From Taenia hydatigena (lineage: Eukaryota; Platyhelminthes; Cestoda; Cyclophyllidea; Taeniidae): 64,000 bases of DNA. Below, in pieces: positions 39,561 to 50,944 of this stretch. The first letter of the stretch is position 1. Every line of letters begins with the position of its first letter. The notes under the pieces are model-generated. The model made no database searches and had not been told where the DNA came from. It was given only the letters and a program-made list of their open reading frames with translations. A program made the translations under genes and the position numbers. The stretch spans positions 7,018,140 through 7,082,139 of the forward strand of contig JADWOT020000002.1 in NCBI GenBank assembly GCA_036345935.2, in the 5' to 3' direction.

Positions 39561-41047
39561 GAGTGATTTGGTTCAGAATGTCTAGACCCAAGGTTATTTC
39601 ACAGCTCGCACACGCTGACGCACTTCTGCTCCTCCCAATTTCTTTTACGGCCTCTCTCATATCCCATCCATTCGCCTACGCACCCACCCACACGCATGCA
39701 ACTGCTGCTACTACTGCTGCTTGCACTCAGTACTCACCCACCCTCACCACCACACATGCGTACTTGGCTGCCTTCTCTCTACCGCTCCTCTATGCTTTAG
39801 TTACCTCTCTCCAAACACCATTCATCCGATAAATTTACATGTTACCTCCCTCCATACATTCGATCTTCCGATTATTTGAGCCTTTTTCTTTCCATGCACC
39901 TCTCCCATTCCAGTACCGCCTCCAGAGCAACTACTTATAAGCTACTAGTGAATGCTCTACTACCTCTATCTTCACCCATGCAGATTTCATCCTCTTTTTT
40001 TTCTTTTTCTCTTTTTACTCACTAATTACATTTTATTTGTTTCATTGCTTTCTTGTCCCCATAAATGATTCATTCTACTTGCCTTCTTATTTCCCTCGTT
40101 CTTGCTCGCCTTTACTTCGTTCACTTATTTAACCACCTACTCTAATTGGCAACCTTTCAGTCATTCTGGCCATGTCGCTCAATGCACGCAAGAACTCTAT
40201 CTGGCTCCTTTCCATACACCTACACCACCGGCAGCACTACTTGCATCTTACTAGAAGATCTCCTGTCCCCTACCCAACAACTACTTATAGAATGCTAGTA
40301 GCCGTCCTTCTCTTCCCCCTGTTTTACCTCTGTTACATGTGCCTCCTCCTCACTCCATCACACCCCATCCTACTATTCCAACTCACTATCCTTCCGCACC
40401 CATTGCTTGTGGAATGTTTCTTACCTACTTTTTCCTTACTTCTTTCATTCCCATCAAATGCTTTTCCATTGATAGTTATTAAATTTACTTCCACCGCACA
40501 CATGCGTTCTTGTCTTCTTTCTTTTTCCTTTTCTTCCTTTCATGTCTGCATTATTTGCAGGCATCTCCTTTTCCTCTTTCATGCTTTTATGCCCATTTAC
40601 GAGTTACTAACAGTAAAGGAGGACTTTCCATTTCGGCTCCCCATTTTCCTTCCTTCTCTCGTTATATTCCTGCGTCACACTACTTACTTATAAAAGTAGG
40701 CTCATTGCTTTCCATTCGAAGGCTTCTCATGAGTTCATTAAATCTATAATCTCATTTCATCTTTTTACCGCCCCATGTACATGACAAACATACAGTCACG
40801 CCCATTTTACCTATGCTGCACCTCCATTGTTATTACTCCCCAACCAGATTTTTACTTCATTGCTTTCTTATAATTAAGCACAAGTAGTGCACTTGTTTCA
40901 CTTCCTTATTCATTTCATCTTTCCAAGGCAGGTTTTGCCAATTTAACCTTTTCTGCTCGAAATCTTACCACTGCTAGTATTAGTTATGGACTCATTCATA
41001 GATACACCCATGCGCATACACCATTGCCCTTCCTCGCCATTCCATTT
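39560..41047 (+). repeat. Diverged plus-oriented copy of the large repeat (copy G)
   Basis: Pyrimidine-rich plus strand. Landmark blocks follow the order of copy A: a CACCACCGGCAGCACTACTT block near 40222; a TTATTAAATTTACTTCCACC block near 40475 (A about 31818, B about 52200); and a CATTAAATCTATAATCTC block near 40736 (A about 32060). Its 5' end (39600-39770, ACT/CTG triplets beside CACCCACCC) resembles only the minus-strand block at 17700-17800. It ends abruptly at about 41047, where copy C starts in the opposite orientation. Open frames here are composition artefacts. Confidence 0.7.
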
Positions 41048-42454
41048 GACTAAGCGTTCTATGTTGATTATGAGTTTGACAATAATTCCTGTCCCTCAAA
41101 TTATTATTTTTGCTCCAGGTGTGCTAAGGGTCAAAGTTAGTTGTTTCGGAACAAACGATCTTTTGCCTTTGTGAGTTTAGGCACGTTTCAGTTGAATGGA
41201 GTTGCGTTAAATAAACGCCTGCCTGTGCATCATGCAACAGACATCCGATAAATATACATCTTGACAAGATAATGCTGAAGTGGTAAACACGAATGTGGTT
41301 GTGAATTACAAATGTTTGTTAATTAACACCTGTTAATCTGGTTGACTGTAACGAGTTTCACATTTACATCTCATTAATTCACCTGTCTTCATATATTTAT
41401 CCTTCACTTATTTGTCTTCTTTCCACCCATATTCTGCTGCCGAGGACAATGCAGTCGACGTGCAATAATTCGTCCTAGAATACAGTAATTTGTATGTTTG
41501 GATTTTTCCGTTGTCGTAATATGCCCGAAATGGCCATAAAAGGCTCAATTCTACAATCTCACTGCCTTTAAATCGTTGCACTTTTCTCCATCAATACAGA
41601 CTGATAAGGTGACAAGCATACAAGTCTAAACGTCACCATCGCTCTCCTCGTGTTCTGTGAGGAAGCCTGCCCTGGTGACGTTAGCACTCGTCTGCTTGCT
41701 TTACCTTAGCCTGGCGTATCATGCCCTGCTTTGTGTCAGTTGGCTTGGTGCTAGTTGGCTGTTCGGAAGATCGCTGCATTTTCGGACAACAGTGGGTTTG
41801 CGCTTCTTACTCTACCTCCTACATGCTTCTCTTTGCTTTCCATTTTGGCTCTTGTAGGACCAGTCAAATACTTGCAGCTTGCACACATAGTCTGAGCTGC
41901 ATTATCACAGACCACAAGATTTCGCGCATGCTTAACATTCTATACGCTGCCTGTCACCACCATGCTTCCCCCACCATTCTCTTCGCTTTCTTGCTTGGTG
42001 TGTCAAGACTCGACGGAAGTACCCACCCATTCACCATCGCAACACATTGTCCACACAACACCATTCGCACCATCGCCTTTGTTACCACTAAGCCTCTTCC
42101 GATCACTAGCACTCTCATGTCCTACAGACTGACTCCACAGTAGAATCACGCTCCGCAATGCACCTGTGCTACTATAGTGCACTTTCATCTGCACTACAGG
42201 ATTATCACTTGTTGATAGCAGCCACTACAAACTTATCCTCTTTCACACCATCCGCCAGTTTTGCACATCCCATTGCTTCATTCGTCAAAATGCGACAACA
42301 CATTGCTCACAGAATACCGAAGTCATCAAACTTTCTAGCATCATCAACCTTCATCCAGTGTCTAGGAGGTCCTGTGATCCACTTACGGGCCCACCAGTGG
42401 CATCACTTTATTGTGGCGCCCTCATCAGCGCCAGCTGACACCATGGCGTGTTTC

Positions 42455-42471
42455 GGCAGGATCAACCAGGT
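42455..42471 (-). other. 18S rRNA 5'-end signature, copy C
   Basis: GGCAGGATCAACCAGGT is the reverse complement of the conserved first 17 bases of 18S rRNA. It is followed on the minus strand by GAAACACGCCATGG as in copy A. Confidence 0.85.
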
Positions 42472-43505
42472 AGTTTATAACACCCGCACGCACTTCATCT
42501 ACATTCACATTCATCCATCTACTCATCCATCCATCCAACCACCCCTGGAAGGTCGACCGACCAATGATGGACGGACAGGTCGGGTGGGGTGCTAGCGAGT
42601 TAGCAGGAGGGGAAGTTAGCGAGTAAACACTGCGTAAGGAGCAGAGATGGTGGTAATGAGTGAAACGCTCTCGCTTCCTACCTGCTAACATGGCCTGTTC
42701 ATGCCAGTTAACTGTTCTTGTTATTCGGTTGGTGAAGGAGGGGATTAAGAAGAGGAGAAATGAGACGTCAGCCATGATGACTGGATTAGAGGAAGAGGGT
42801 GAATTTCAGGAGAGTAAGAAGGGGAGAAGTGAGCAGTCAGCAATAACGACTGAATGAGAGGAAGAAGGAAAAGAGGAATGAATATAAGGGGGCCGAGAAT
42901 TCGTCCCAGTCGATGGAGGCGGATGCCGTTGGAGAGAAGAGAAGATGGGCGAATGGAAATGGGGAGCCCACTACTGCTACTGTTACTTCGAAGGCCTAAG
43001 TGGGAGAAGGGAGGTGAGAGGTGGGATAAGGAAAAAAGGGCTAAATTAAAGTACAATAGCTTTAATTTATGCGAGAAATGCGCGACGAAACGAGGAAGTG
43101 TGGAGGGAAAGGCGAATCCTAAGAAATACTAGGAAGTGCAGTTGGTAGAGTTTGCATGGAAAAGGGAGCTGAGCAGGTGGACCCTACCCAGGCCGTTGAT
43201 GCTCGCCTTTCTTTTCTCATCATCGAACGAGAACTGCTCTTGCTAATTTGTCTGGGAGAAATGGAGCATGAGGAATAAGGGAGAAAATAAGACGTCTGTG
43301 ATGATGGCTGAACGGATGAAGGGAAGGGGAGAGGAATGCGGTGTATGGAAGGCGAGTGTCTGCCCTTGTTAATGGGGATGATGTGAGATGGGTGAGGAGG
43401 AAGAAGAGGGGAAAATGGAGTGAATAATGCTGGATGGAGTGAATGAGTCTTAAATTGACGGTAGCAGTGGTAAGGTTGTGAAGAGGAAACGGCGAAGTGA
43501 GAAAA

Positions 43506-43520
43506 TGTGTGTGTGTGTGT
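43506..43520. repeat. (GT)n microsatellite in copy C
   Basis: GTGTGTGTGTGTGTG run at the position equivalent to the CA runs of copies A and B. Confidence 0.85.
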
Positions 43521-44120
43521 TACATATGTGGGACAATGAGACGGAATGCAAGCAATTTTTATGTGAAACATTGCCGTTCAAATAGATAATTGATTGCTTA
43601 TTTGATAAGCGCTAGACTCAAAATAGAGATGGAATGATACATAGATAATGATCGAATGAAGGTGGAAGGAAGAAACGAAATGCTGCAGGGGCATTAACAA
43701 TAGAATTAAGGGGAGCGTAAGGAAAGCGTGAATGAATACGTGTCACATATATCCGACAGCAGGAAAATGAAATAGGAAAACAGACCTAATAAAGCTGCGG
43801 GCATCGTTGAAACGGAATGCATTGAGTCCTTTTATAGGATTGGGGGCAGGCAGGGCAGAGAAATAATAGTGAGATGGATATAGGAAGAATAGTGGGACTA
43901 GCTTTGAAAAGGATTTAAAATAAGTACGAAAATGGAAACCAAAATACAAAAAGGCAATTAAGATACCAGCAGTGAATGCATAAATGATGGAAATGCAAAA
44001 AGAAAAGTGGCGGATATAAGGCTAGAATGCATGATTGTGGTGGAGGTGAATTTAGATTTTATCAATGGAAAAGCATTTGCTGAAAGAAAGGAGGAAAGAA
44101 GGAAAGAAGGAAGTAAGGAA

Positions 44121-44853
44121 TTTTGCAAGCACTAATGCTTAATAGGCAGCGTTAGACCTGACTTTTTGCATATTTGCACCAAGACTTGTTGTGATTCATG
44201 CGGTATTCTGATACACTGGCTTTCGATGCAAATAACGACCTTTTTTAACATTAGAGGTGCATTATTTTCGTCGAGTTAAATCATACCAGCTGCGAATAAA
44301 ACTGGTCAGCGAGATTAAGAGCAACTTGAGTTAGCTGGTTTTAAGAGCCCGATAGTTATTAGGCAGCAATTACTAAAGAGAAAGAAAAGTGCAAATTATA
44401 ACAAAACAATGCAGTCATGTAAAATTGCCTAAGGTTTTCAAATTTTGTAGCGCAATTTTCGAGGCAACACTATTCCATAGTGGTGTTTCACAATCCGCTC
44501 CGCAAAATTTTGGTGAAAGCAAACCGCTGTTAAGGGAGAGTATCTGTGCTAGCGGACTTAGCAGCAGAATGACGAAACCAGGTGTCGCTGAATGCCGATT
44601 GGCTCGACGTGAACTGGAAGTCTCATCGCTACATGGGTCCAGACGCTTCAAACTCTAATATTTCTTTGATGCGTTTATGACTTTTGCGGCACTGAATAAC
44701 AAAACACTGTAAGTGCTCTGTGCACAGCTCATTTTTCATTTAAATGTTTGAACGTCCTCTGCTCTATTCCTCTACTCCTGTTTTACTTTACAACTAAGCG
44801 ATTGATTTCATTATTCCTATTCATGAAGGATTATTAGTCATGGCGCAATTAAG
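44121..44853. other. Upstream region of the UBC-like gene
   Basis: No repeat copy and no recognised gene. 44415-44658 is open on both strands without an identifiable domain. It could hold an untranslated or 5' coding exon of the downstream gene, but no convincing splice donor links it. Confidence 0.35.
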
Positions 44854-46875
44854 ATGACTCGTTTTATTAAAGTCTCCCAGATGACACCCCCAGCAACTAA
44901 GCATGCATTTGCAAAGGACGTGCAGCAACTCTGCAGAACAATTGATGCCTCCACCGATGGCCAAGCATCCATCATCGGAATCGACGCGAACACGGTTAAG
45001 GTTTCACTGCGTCCCAAATCCGGATACAACGCGCATGCGGACTTCCAGTTAACTGTAAATTTCCTCACCAGTTTGACATTACTTGACTTTACGCGAAATA
45101 CGTTCAATTTCTGTGATTGCTTATATTTAGTAGAAGGTAGTTGATAAGGCTTAAATGTTTTATTTGAAAAATGTAGACCGCAAATGACCTTGTGGAATGC
45201 TTGAAACACACAAATGAGACCAGACATCGTCGGCACTTCACGTGTCATCAGAGATGTTTTGATAAATTCGCGATCGTCATAGCACAGAGAGCACTTTGAA
45301 TGAAACGTGCTTAATTTCAGATCAAGTGTTGCTCAGGGTACCCCAAGATCAGGCCTAAGGTGTCGTTCGACTCACCCATGTTTCATCCCAGCATCGATCC
45401 GTCAGATGGTTCCATATGTTTAAGCCTTCTTGACCACTGGAATAGGTGAGCGAAGTTACGTGTGTTAAAATTCATGCAAACTGTTTGAGAGTAATGGTCA
45501 GCGCATTTTGCGAAAAATCTAAAGATTTCATAATGCAAACACTGAAAACGGAATATTTCATTATTTCAGTTTGTGAGGTTTGACTCCAGGTAACAGTTGT
45601 AGGGTTTAGAAGTTTAGTTACAGTCAAAATTTTGGGCTGAAAGAAGGGACTCGATTGTGTGTCTTATGGTTTAATTATCTGTTTGGCTTGCCTGGCACAC
45701 AGCCGTTACAACCTGCTAGAATTGGTGAAGGCGGTGCTCTATCTCATTGATCACCCCGCCTTCGATTCACCAAACAACTTTTTCGGTGCGCTGGATGATC
45801 CTGCACGGCTATCCACAATGACGATGCGTGTGCTAGCTGGTCTTCTAGTCAGGGGACGTCGCTTCGCACCAAATACCGCGTGGCTCGAGTGGGCTCGCGA
45901 TAACGATTGTCTGCCTACCGAAGAGGAGAAGCTGGAGGGGTTGCAGGATGCGATGGACATAATGGACGATTTCGATCAGGGAGATGGTGATGAGATTGAT
46001 GCTCCTGCTAGTACTGCCAACCAAGAAGACGAGGTTAGTCAAGCAACTCACAGTGCAAATGATATTCGTTGAATGGTCAGTGGAACTTGCTACTAATATT
46101 ATGTATTCGTCTTAGGATTGTACTATTGGAGGACTCAATGCGCTCTCCGATACCACTTCTGATGCCGTTTCATCATTTGCAAAGATACGCTATTCGCTTG
46201 AGTCCGAACGTGAAAGCACTTCTGGTCCTTATGTAACATTCGACTTACCACTCAACTTGGAATCACAGCGCGTTGTTATCTGGCATCCTCGCTGCAACCA
46301 GAACGCAGATGCTTGTACCATTTACTACTTTATGGAATTCTTGGGAGCTGACCACCATCGTAATGAACTAGGTGATCATTATAACACCCTCTTCATCGGA
46401 AATGTTTTGCGTGAGAATCAGTCTCACCCAGAGTCGAGGCAAACGTCCAGCAACTGTCCATGCTATGCATTTTTTGAGTGTTCAGCAAGTTCATATCAAT
46501 CGCGCACAAGCCACAGTTCTCCTCTTAAGCAGAATGTTTGAAAGTGAGGAATCGGGTAGACCATCACTGACTGCAGACTATTGTTCATGGTCAACGCCGG
46601 ATAGTAAAGGCACAAAAACTCTGCTTGATGGTCTTTTATTCGAAAGTGACCGACAAAGGGAGTGCTCTACATGTCCTCTGGATGAGGACGGTGACGGCGG
46701 TAGTGGAAGCAAATGCAGTAATTGGCTCTCTGATTCCTGCTCTTCGGTTCACGAAGGCATTGATACGGTGCATACGCCGTCACCGAAATCGGATGGTCAA
46801 AATGAAATCGCCAAGCTGGTTGCTAGCTTGTCTTTGTATAGTGAAGTCTCATCTAGCATGCTCGGTGCTATTTAA
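44854..46875 (+). CDS. Ubiquitin-conjugating enzyme E2-like (UBC fold) protein, five exons
   Basis: Predicted exons: 44854-45054, 45321-45445, 45703-46033, 46116-46410 and 46451-46875 (458 residues). The first three introns (266, 257 and 82 bases) are GT-AG and keep the frame at phases 0, 2 and 0. The fourth (40 bases, phase 1) is inferred from a necessary frame change. Residues about 10-68 form the N-terminal helix and first strands (KDVQQLCRTID...ADFQLT). Exon 2 gives the E2 core: YPKIRPKVSF at 74-83, FHPSIDP at 88-94 and the presumed catalytic cysteine at 100 (DGSICLSLLDHW). Exon 3 supplies the C-terminal helices (YNLLELVKAVLYLIDHPAFD) and a very acidic tail. E2 enzymes accept ubiquitin or a relative on this cysteine and pass it to substrates with an E3. 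The usual HPN tripeptide is HPS, with one extra residue before the cysteine, a spacing also seen in UBE2U-type E2s. The ~240-residue C-terminal extension is unrecognised and serine-rich. Translation could start at 44881 instead, or that site could be an acceptor (TCTCCCAG). Confidence 0.75.
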
Positions 46876-47013
46876 AGATGTTGAGGTAAAATTAGTTGAT
46901 ATTAATCTCACTACTCTGTGTAGTTCATTGTTTAGTTAAAATGCATGTAAGCCTATGTGGTGTGAGGGTGGGAAGCGCAAGTCAAGAATGCATGCATAGC
47001 AGACAGTTTCTTA

Positions 47014-47522
47014 TTGTATATGGAAATAGGCGTTGTCTCCGCTGTCGCCTTTGCTCAATCTGATGCGCCACAGCGCATTATTAAGAACTCGGCTCAGTGG
47101 TGTTCTCTGGATGACGCCGCTCGACGCTCATCCCCATCCCCATCATGGAAGAGCGTTTGGGAAGCGAAGAATACAAAGTGGGGGACGGTGCCTATCCTTC
47201 GCCTATCCGCCTGCGCTTTCTTGCCGTTATGGGTCTGGTCACCAACTGGATAGCGTGGATTTCAAGAATGGAGTGCTATGCAACACTCGTTATGTCACGA
47301 TTTCATCCTTCGCTTATCAGCAGCTCTGTGGCTGCATGCGTGCTGCAGCCCTTGAGCCTGGGCTGTGGTCAGGCCCCTCTCATGGACCTCTGGCCCTTGT
47401 GGCTGCTTCGTTGCCTCCTCGTCCTGTCACTCAGACTCTCCCAACTTCGATTCTCCTTCCGGTACCGCAGGCGAAACCATCTCCAATACATGCTTCCTTT
47501 CTCTGATCTCGACGAGCTTTAG
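47014..47522 (+). CDS. Possible exon(s), unrecognised, all three plus frames long-open
   Basis: A GC-richer stretch just downstream of the UBC-like gene has overlapping open frames of 79, 157 and 125 codons on the plus strand. An acceptor-like pyrimidine run ends in GCGCCACAG at about 47070, with RIIKNSAQWCSLDDAARR reading on from it. The 157-codon frame contains FAYQQLCGCMRAAALEPGLW. I recognise no domain and cannot decide which frame, if any, is translated. It may be a neighbouring gene or a 3' exon of the preceding one. Confidence 0.25.
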
Positions 47523-47643
47523 AATCACATCCCGTTTCGCTCTGTTGTACCCTACGCTTCAAGCTCTCATTAGAAATAAGCTCTTTATTAGTTTCGCCTT
47601 AATGACATTTAAATAGTTGTTCCTTCATGGAATGGTATGCCCG

Positions 47644-48033
47644 TCATTCTTTGCATTTTTTGAAACAAATTTTGCTGCTTTGAGTGGGAACCATGCAACA
47701 CATAATCTTTGATTTGCGTTGCCATTTGGGAGTGGGTTTCCTAGCGTTTATAAGAGTAGCTAAAATTGTATTTGCCCCACCCGAAGGACGTGTGCAATGC
47801 CACGACGCAACTGATGTTGACACCAAATTTGTCCCGTTTTGAGGAAAAGCGCAAAGGGACTTCCCCTGACATCTAATGACTTGCTTCGGTTTTGTCTCTA
47901 AATAACCGGCCATAGTTAAGAATTCCTGACACAAATACGTGTACTTTTGCTCGTTTAAATCGGGCATGCAACTGATCCCAATTTCAGACGGCATTGATCC
48001 AAAGGCGCGACAATACCAACTGCATTTCGGCAT
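47644..48033 (-). CDS. Unrecognised 129-codon open frame, cysteine-rich
   Basis: The frame starts with ATG (MPKCSWYCRAFGSMPSEIG) and has no internal stop. It contains about a dozen cysteines and ends KICFKKCKE. No signal peptide, domain or splice partner is evident. It is long for this AT-rich sequence outside repeats, which is the only support for coding. Confidence 0.22.
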   Translation of the reverse strand: MPKCSWYCRAFGSMPSEIGISCMPDLNEQKYTYLCQEFLTMAGYLETKPKQVIRCQGKSLCAFPQNGTNLVSTSVASWHCTRPSGGANTILATLINARKPTPKWQRKSKIMCCMVPTQSSKICFKKCKE

Positions 48034-49260
48034 GAGGAAGTCTTTTCTGATCAGACAGACCTTTCTTTAATCTTTTTGCCAGTGATCCAAAAAATATTTT
48101 CACGAAATGATTAGTAAGTGGTTCTCTTTAAGCCGAATCGAAGTTGCAAAACGCGAGTTACTCACCATAACTTATTTCAAGCGAGTATGGGAGAGTATGC
48201 AGCATAATCTAACCGACGGTAACGCACCCGTAGTGCCTGGCTAATATTTTAGTACTTCTGCCTCGGTTTCTGGTTTCATCAGAACCTAAAAGTGCCTACA
48301 ATGTAATTGTGAAACTTATGTTAGATATAATGACCTTGTAGGTGAGAGGCTAGAGAGCAACTGAAACCTGGTCTAGGAAGAACGGATCAGTTCCACAGAC
48401 GTGGAAAGACCGCTCCCTTGACCGCTACTGATTCGTTACCTAACTAAAGTTCAGCTTTTTGATTAGAGATGCATAAAATCATCCAGTCTTCAATTACCAG
48501 GGGTAGCGAATGCTAAAAGCAGGAAAAAGGAGGAAGAAAACACTGGTGGTGGTGCTCGAGGCAGTTCCATCTTTAAAATGACGTAAATTATGGGGGTTAG
48601 ATGAAACCGATATCTCCAACATTCACTTATATTTCGGCGCCAATGAATTTCGCTGATTCCATTAGTGATTATGCAAGGGTCATCCTCGGCGGAAATAGAT
48701 GCCGGAGTCTTTCATGACTCTGACATCAGCTAATGCCGCAAGGTACTAGCTCAGCTTATTCGAGACTTATTCCATCGCGATTAAGTACTTGGTGAGGATG
48801 ATGTAGAGTAGGCTAGGAATTCGCAACTCCTAGCAGAACGGGCAATTCGAGGCACTTTACTCGACAGGATCACTGCCTAGGTAATGGTTTAATTCAGAGC
48901 GAAGGTTCAGTCACATAGCTTTGCGGGAATATTCACTCTATGACCAACAACGCCTTCAGGCAGCTAATCGAGGTCGCAATCAGAAAGCGTTAGGAGCTCC
49001 TTCTGCCATCGCTTCCTGATGTGCCCAACAGATGTACAAAACTTGAACATCCACATTGGATCCCCCACGCTGTGGGCTATATATTTCATATCCTGCCTAC
49101 ACCAAAATGGCCCTGACAAGCTAGAAGCGCACTTCTTGACTCGCGTGCAGCCACGTTAAAAGCACGCCCTAAGCTTTCCTAAACCTGCGCAACGCGATGT
49201 TGCATCGGTGTTCTCTTTGTGGAACTGATCTCGGAGGTATGCGGAAAACATTAATCAATG
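48034..49260. other. No recognised gene; possibly the lost 5' part of the retroelement below
   Basis: No open frame or LTR pair was recognised. gag and the start of protease of the element at 49.3 kb should lie here if retained, but I could not read them. Confidence 0.35.
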
Positions 49261-49269
49261 AAAGACATC

Positions 49270-50430
49270 GTTAGCAGTTGCAGCTGTGCCCAGAACTAAC
49301 GCGGCATGTGATGCTTGGAGCTGATTTCCTTTGTAATGCCAAAGCGGATCGGAATTTCGCAGAGGGTGCTTCTGCCTAATAATGCAGAAAAGCAAACACG
49401 GTTGTTGTGTCCCCAAAAGTAGACGCAACTGAAATCTGTAGTGCTCATTTTGAGGCTGCATCAAGTCTCACTAGCAAATTGCTTGAGCCTTCCTCACAGT
49501 TACTGCACATCACCGATAGTAAGGCGGTAGAACTTCGCTCATTGTTGAGCAAGTGTCGAGACATAATCTCATCGCATGGAGCGGAACTCGGACTAACAAG
49601 CCTCGCTAAAAATACCATTAGCATCGGCAAAGCTAGACCCATTTAGCAACCACCCAAATGCATATCGTTACTTTTCCTCGAAGAAGTGGACCGATTGGTG
49701 GAAAAGCTGACCAAGAATGAGGTCAAAGAACCATCTAAGTCATGAGGCGCCTCACCAATTGCACTGGTAAAGAAAAGCAGCATAGCTGCAAAGGATGCGA
49801 TTCCCCTAGCCCGTGTAAATAAACATTTGAGTTCTCTGCATGTGGTAAAGTGGTTCTCTACTTTGAACTTAATATACGGATGCTAGCATGCAGAAGTGGT
49901 GAAAATAGACAGAAAGAAGACAACTTTTCTGGTGTCAAACAGGCCTGATAAAGTCGAATCAATACCAATTGATCCCCGCAGTGCTGTAGCTAAAGCGAAT
50001 GCCTTCTACAGACAGCATTAATTATTCTTTTTGCAAACACCGCCCAATCTACTTTGATGAAATTTAGTTTTGGCGAAGAAATCCGAGAGCACAACGCCAA
50101 TCTGAAACTAGTACCGAATCGTCTGCGAGACGCAGGGTTAGTTGTGAACCCAAAATGCCATTTCCTTCCTTGTCAGCTTCCGAGGGCCGTGCAAACTAGG
50201 TGGTGACATTTCCAACACTGTTTCCCGCGAGTTCCTTGACTTGAAGACTACTGCAGGTGCCGTGTTATAGACTTTAACAAGATCGCTAGCTTGCTTTATG
50301 CGCAATTCGGGAAGTAGGCAGAAATAAATTTCAAAGAACTAAAGGAGAATGAGGGAGGGTTCAATTTCCTTAACAGAGACACTCCTTCCTCAACTTTGCA
50401 TGTAGACGCTGACGACCACCCTGCCTAGTA
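49270..50430 (+). mobile_element. Ty3/gypsy retrotransposon pol remnant (protease end, reverse transcriptase, start of RNase H)
   Basis: Pieces in correct order on the plus strand: the end of an aspartic protease (HVMLGADFL, 49305-49331); the protease-RT linker in the frame 49407-49646 (LLSKCRDIISSHGAELG); RT fingers (EEVDRLVEKLTKNEV from 49680, then a GASPIALVKK block); a palm segment (KWFSTLNL near 49850, then KIDRKKTTFLVS); and the catalytic-box equivalent at 50050-50064 reading YFDEI instead of YxDDI. Then come HNANLKLV...RLRDAG...NPK.CHFL near 50090-50165 and the RNase H start (LHVDADD near 50395). The 'DGSxRFCVDYRxLN' block is deleted, and several frameshifts and stops (such as TAG at 50065) break it. 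It is dead. No flanking LTRs were recognised. Confidence 0.85.
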
Positions 50431-50740
50431 CAAAATAACATGTCTAAGTATGTGAAGCCTTCTAAAACCGGAGTAGTCAAGTAAAGGAACAGAAAAATAG
50501 AATGATTCTCTACAGTGTTTGACTAATTTTTTTGAGCGATTGTCGATGCAAAACATATTCTGCAATTGAAGAACTCTGAAGGTACCCCTTTCAAGGCTTA
50601 TTTTGTAAACTATTGCATGCGCTTTGGGTAGGTCGTACAATCGCAGAAGTGCGCGTAGCCATCATTGAACTTTCGATTATTTGGCTTATTTTACTGACAA
50701 ACATTAGTAGTTTTGCTATGAATTTACGAATGCATTTGGG

Positions 50741-50741
50741 N
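50741..50741. other. Ambiguous base (N)
   Basis: Single N in the sequence, probably an assembly or consensus ambiguity, lying about 200 bases before copy E. Confidence 0.95.
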
Positions 50742-50944
50742 GCACTGCCGCTTTTTCTTTTTTGATCCAAAATTGATAAGAAATACAGCTTGGATTATTG
50801 TCTCCTTCTTCAATTCCTTGCCGTACTTGTAGTACAAAACGCTGGCAATTCCGGTGCTCTCGATGTGCTGGAAACTCATTTTGGCAAAGAAATTTACGTT
50901 AGCACAAATATGCAACTGCTCTTTATTCTGCAATTTTGATCAAG

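Larger units (their letters stand above)
41048..44120 (-). repeat. Large repeat family, copy C (inverted relative to A and B; mosaic)
   Basis: This is the reverse complement of the unit from about 55095 back to 52140 in B coordinates. Between about 41090 and 43115 it is almost identical to copy A (34790 back to 32740). For instance, the 66- and 140-codon frames at 34021-34221 and 33735-34157 recur unchanged at 41657-41857 and 41721-42143. Outside that tract on both sides it carries B-type variants. Compared with A it lacks about 24 bases near 42293 and has a few single-base differences. Frames such as 43119-43571 minus follow from purine/pyrimidine skew. Confidence 0.85.

Noticed and set aside
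47033..47506. 157-codon frame as a definite gene
   Set aside because: All three plus frames are open across this GC-richer stretch and none shows a domain, so only a weak candidate is listed.
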